Shown here: one piece after another, positions 5,356 through 6,948 of the stretch
How positions within the stretch are numbered: position 1 is the stretch's first letter
Layout: each line of letters opens with the position of its first letter
DNA from: Acidobacteriota bacterium
Lineage (GTDB): Bacteria > Acidobacteriota > Terriglobia > Terriglobales > Acidobacteriaceae
DNA length: 6,948 nucleotides
Reading direction: 5' to 3'
Assembly: GCA_003225615.1 (NCBI GenBank)
Contig: QIAS01000159.1
Span: 1-6,948, forward strand
Notes under the pieces: generated by a model
What the model was told of the DNA's origin: nothing
The model's database searches: none
Seen by the model: only the letters and a program-made list of their open reading frames with translations
Program-made: the position numbers and the translations under genes

Positions 5356-6474
5356 CTACTTCCGAGCGATTAGTTTCTTTTCCTTCTTACCATTGATGCT
5401 TGCCGCCTTGTCTTTGTCCAACCGCTCCAGAACTGCCGCAACGATCAAAGGCAATCCGACGGTGGCGTCCACAAACACCTCCCCAAACTTGCCACCTTCC
5501 GCGGGAGGCACAAACTTGCCCCAGGACACGGCCTCGCTGTACGGACTGCCCGACAATCCGCCCCAATACACGGGTTCTGGACAAATACGTAAACCGTAGT
5601 GATAACGCTTCAGAGGCACGTCTTCCCCGCCCCGCCTATGCCGCAACTCGATAAAGGGCCCGAACTGTTGCGACCAGTTCCGCGGTACTCCGCCGCCGAT
5701 GGTAAAAATGCCCAGCCGCTTCTGCTTAAGCAGTGTTTCCGCGAAATATTCCAGGTCTTCAAACGGATCAAAGCGCAACTTGGGCTTGCCGTTTTTCTCG
5801 CGCTCGCGGTTGGTGAGCGCTACATCTAGTCCCAATTCCGAGTCTGTGAATGCGGGAACGAAGACAGGAACATTTTTCTCATAGGCCGATTTCAGAATTC
5901 CGCGCTGGTCTTTCGCGGTTTTGGCAAGATAGGCGCCTATGGCCCGGTTCAGCTTATAGGAGCAGAGCACTTCGTCTTCATTCCACTTCTCCAAAACTCC
6001 GAATACGACGCGTTCCACATCGTCCAGATTGGTCTCTGGTTCCAAAGTGTCGTAGACGCGATTGTAGCCAGCCTTATAAAGTTCCTCATCGCTCATCTCG
6101 GGATTGTGACGAAAGTGCGCGCGTCCCGTGGCCTCCACCAAACCGTGCGCCATCAGAGCTCCGGTAGAGACGATCGCATTCACGATGCCACGGTCGATCA
6201 GTTCAGTGACAATCAGCCCTTGTTTGGCAACCGTCATCGCGCCAGCCAAGGTCATCACAACAAAGCAATCTTTGTCGCGCGCCATGGCTTCGAGCACGTC
6301 TGCGGCTTCTCCCAACTGCCGGCCTGTGAAAGCCGTCTTCGCCATCGCCCGCACCAGGTCATCCACCGAGTGAACTCGCGCCAGATCAAGCGGCTGCAGC
6401 GGAATCAGGCGATCCTTGACCGGATCATGGAGATGGCGCTCAATTCCTGCCCCGTCGCGATTGTCGTGCTTCAA
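5356..6474 (-). CDS. Deoxyhypusine synthase-like protein (bacterial)
   Basis: This 372-residue protein belongs to the deoxyhypusine synthase family, whose eukaryotic and archaeal members move an aminobutyl group from spermidine to a lysine of eIF5A using NAD. Family landmarks are FTGRQLGEAADVLEAM (49-64), the dinucleotide-binding CFVVMTLAGAMTVAKQGL (70-87), IVSTGALMAHGLVEATG (101-117), VPVFVPAFTDSELG (202-215), GGGVPRNW (260-267), and SEAVSWGKF plus VFVDATVGLPL (313-343). In human DHS the catalytic Lys329 lies in GGGVVKHH. Here the aligned residue is Arg265, so the normal enzyme-imine chemistry may be changed. Most bacteria lack eIF5A, so a small-molecule polyamine substrate (for example, homospermidine-type synthesis) is the likely job, but this is inferred. 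The start is TTG with GGAGG seven bases upstream. The tail is Lys-rich (KKEKKLIARK). It is divergent from the amidase gene. Confidence 0.9.
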   Translation of the reverse strand: MKHDNRDGAGIERHLHDPVKDRLIPLQPLDLARVHSVDDLVRAMAKTAFTGRQLGEAADVLEAMARDKDCFVVMTLAGAMTVAKQGLIVTELIDRGIVNAIVSTGALMAHGLVEATGRAHFRHNPEMSDEELYKAGYNRVYDTLEPETNLDDVERVVFGVLEKWNEDEVLCSYKLNRAIGAYLAKTAKDQRGILKSAYEKNVPVFVPAFTDSELGLDVALTNREREKNGKPKLRFDPFEDLEYFAETLLKQKRLGIFTIGGGVPRNWSQQFGPFIELRHRRGGEDVPLKRYHYGLRICPEPVYWGGLSGSPYSEAVSWGKFVPPAEGGKFGEVFVDATVGLPLIVAAVLERLDKDKAASINGKKEKKLIARK

Positions 6475-6481
6475 GGTCCTA

Positions 6482-6486
6482 CCTCC
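6482..6486 (-). promoter_or_regulatory. Shine-Dalgarno GGAGG selecting a TTG start
   Basis: On the minus strand GGAGG followed by TAGGACC (seven bases) leads to TTG 6474. No ATG competes nearby, so the deoxyhypusine-synthase-like gene most likely starts with TTG. Confidence 0.65.
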
Positions 6487-6546
6487 GAACAGTCTATTTT
6501 CGAAGAAGGATTACTTTACTAGAAGCCTGCAAGCTACGGCTACGAG

Positions 6547-6562
6547 GCAATTTGAAAATTGC
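6547..6562. promoter_or_regulatory. Perfect palindrome in a divergent promoter region, candidate operator
   Basis: GCAATTT-GA-AAATTGC has perfect seven-base arms around a two-base centre. It lies in the 124-base gap between two divergent polyamine genes, about 73 bases from one start codon and 36 from the other. The protein that might bind it is unknown. Confidence 0.45.
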
Positions 6563-6598
6563 TGACTGGAAAGCGGAGGACGGGATTTCGCCTCTGTT

Positions 6599-6948
6599 AT
6601 GCTATTTCCTGAAATCCAGGAGTCCGGCGAATTGCCCCCTGAAAAATTTCGCGTAGCGCTCGTTCAAATGTCCTGCGGTCCCGAGCCGCAGCAGAACCTG
6701 CAAAAGACTCTTGACCGTGTCAAAGACGCTGCCAAAGGAGGCGCTCAGGTTGTTTGCCTGCCGGAACTTTTCCAGACCCAATACTTCTGCCAGCGCGAAG
6801 ATGCCGCCCTGTTTGATCTAGCCGAGCCTATTCCCGGCCCCGCTTCGGACAGGCTCTCCCAAACCGCCCGCGAACACGGAGTCGTGCTCATCGCTTCCCT
6901 GTTTGAAAAACGAGCTCCCGGCGTCTATCACAATACCGCCGCGGTTTT
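6599..6948 (+). CDS. aguB: N-carbamoylputrescine amidase, N-terminal part (runs off the window)
   Basis: This nitrilase-superfamily enzyme hydrolyses N-carbamoylputrescine to putrescine, ammonia and CO2. It follows agmatine deiminase in the route from arginine. The 116 codons present include FRVALVQMSC (17-26), VVCLPELFQTQYFCQ (51-65) with the catalytic glutamate at E56, then FDLAEPIPGP (72-81) and IASLFEKRAPGVYHNTA (98-114). The last two are characteristic of the carbamoylputrescine subgroup. The catalytic lysine and cysteine lie beyond the window. The start is uncertain. ATG 6599 has GGAGG 19 bases upstream, which is too far. The in-frame TTG 6632 has AGGAG (6618-6622) at nine bases and would give the shorter N-terminus usual for the family. 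It is divergent from the deoxyhypusine-synthase-like gene. Confidence 0.92.
   Translation, partial: MLFPEIQESGELPPEKFRVALVQMSCGPEPQQNLQKTLDRVKDAAKGGAQVVCLPELFQTQYFCQREDAALFDLAEPIPGPASDRLSQTAREHGVVLIASLFEKRAPGVYHNTAAV
6618..6622 (+). promoter_or_regulatory. Possible Shine-Dalgarno for an alternative TTG start of aguB
   Basis: AGGAG is followed nine bases later by the in-frame TTG 6632. That start would place about seven residues before VALVQM, matching usual family N-termini better than ATG 6599. Confidence 0.4.

Overview
The window looks like a chromosomal segment of a GC-rich soil bacterium, most probably an acidobacterium (class Terriglobia). This is an inference from gene content: a pyruvoyl-type arginine decarboxylase beside a bacterial deoxyhypusine-synthase-like gene, a small secreted MCGAKH-type protein, a POTRA-only exported protein, and CGCAGAG / CACGAAG intergenic repeats. 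No rRNA, tRNA, CRISPR array, transposase or phage gene is visible.

Layout. (i) 1-832, minus strand: the N-terminal 277 codons of glutamine synthetase (glnA), cut by the window edge. (ii) 833-1734: a control region holding the glnA promoter, an inverted CGCAGAG repeat, a 65-codon cysteine-containing minus-strand ORF with a canonical GGAGG, and the divergent promoter region of a LysR-type regulator. (iii) 1735-3917: the LysR regulator, overlapping by one base an exported POTRA-repeat protein with no beta-barrel. (iv) 4088-4429: a 113-residue secreted protein followed by a hairpin terminator. (v) 4692-6948: a polyamine block made of pyruvoyl-dependent arginine decarboxylase (plus), a convergent deoxyhypusine-synthase-like gene (minus), and the divergent 5' part of N-carbamoylputrescine amidase (plus, cut by the window edge).

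How it may work together. The strongest unexpected signal is a promoter architecture that occurs twice: once upstream of glnA and once between the 65-codon ORF and lysR. Both copies, read on the minus strand, have a TAT-N7-ATA dyad (the LysR-type T-N11-A form), then an identical 13-base AACAATCAATTTC, then 19-20 bases later a CTATRCTG -10 region. This suggests that the adjacent LysR protein controls glutamine synthetase, the small ORF and itself.

In the polyamine block, arginine decarboxylase makes agmatine. N-carbamoylputrescine amidase makes putrescine, which needs an agmatine deiminase not seen here. The NAD-dependent deoxyhypusine-synthase homologue would plausibly act on small polyamines, but it carries Arg where the eukaryotic enzyme has its catalytic Lys. 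The two complete polyamine genes both appear to start with TTG behind a strong GGAGG.
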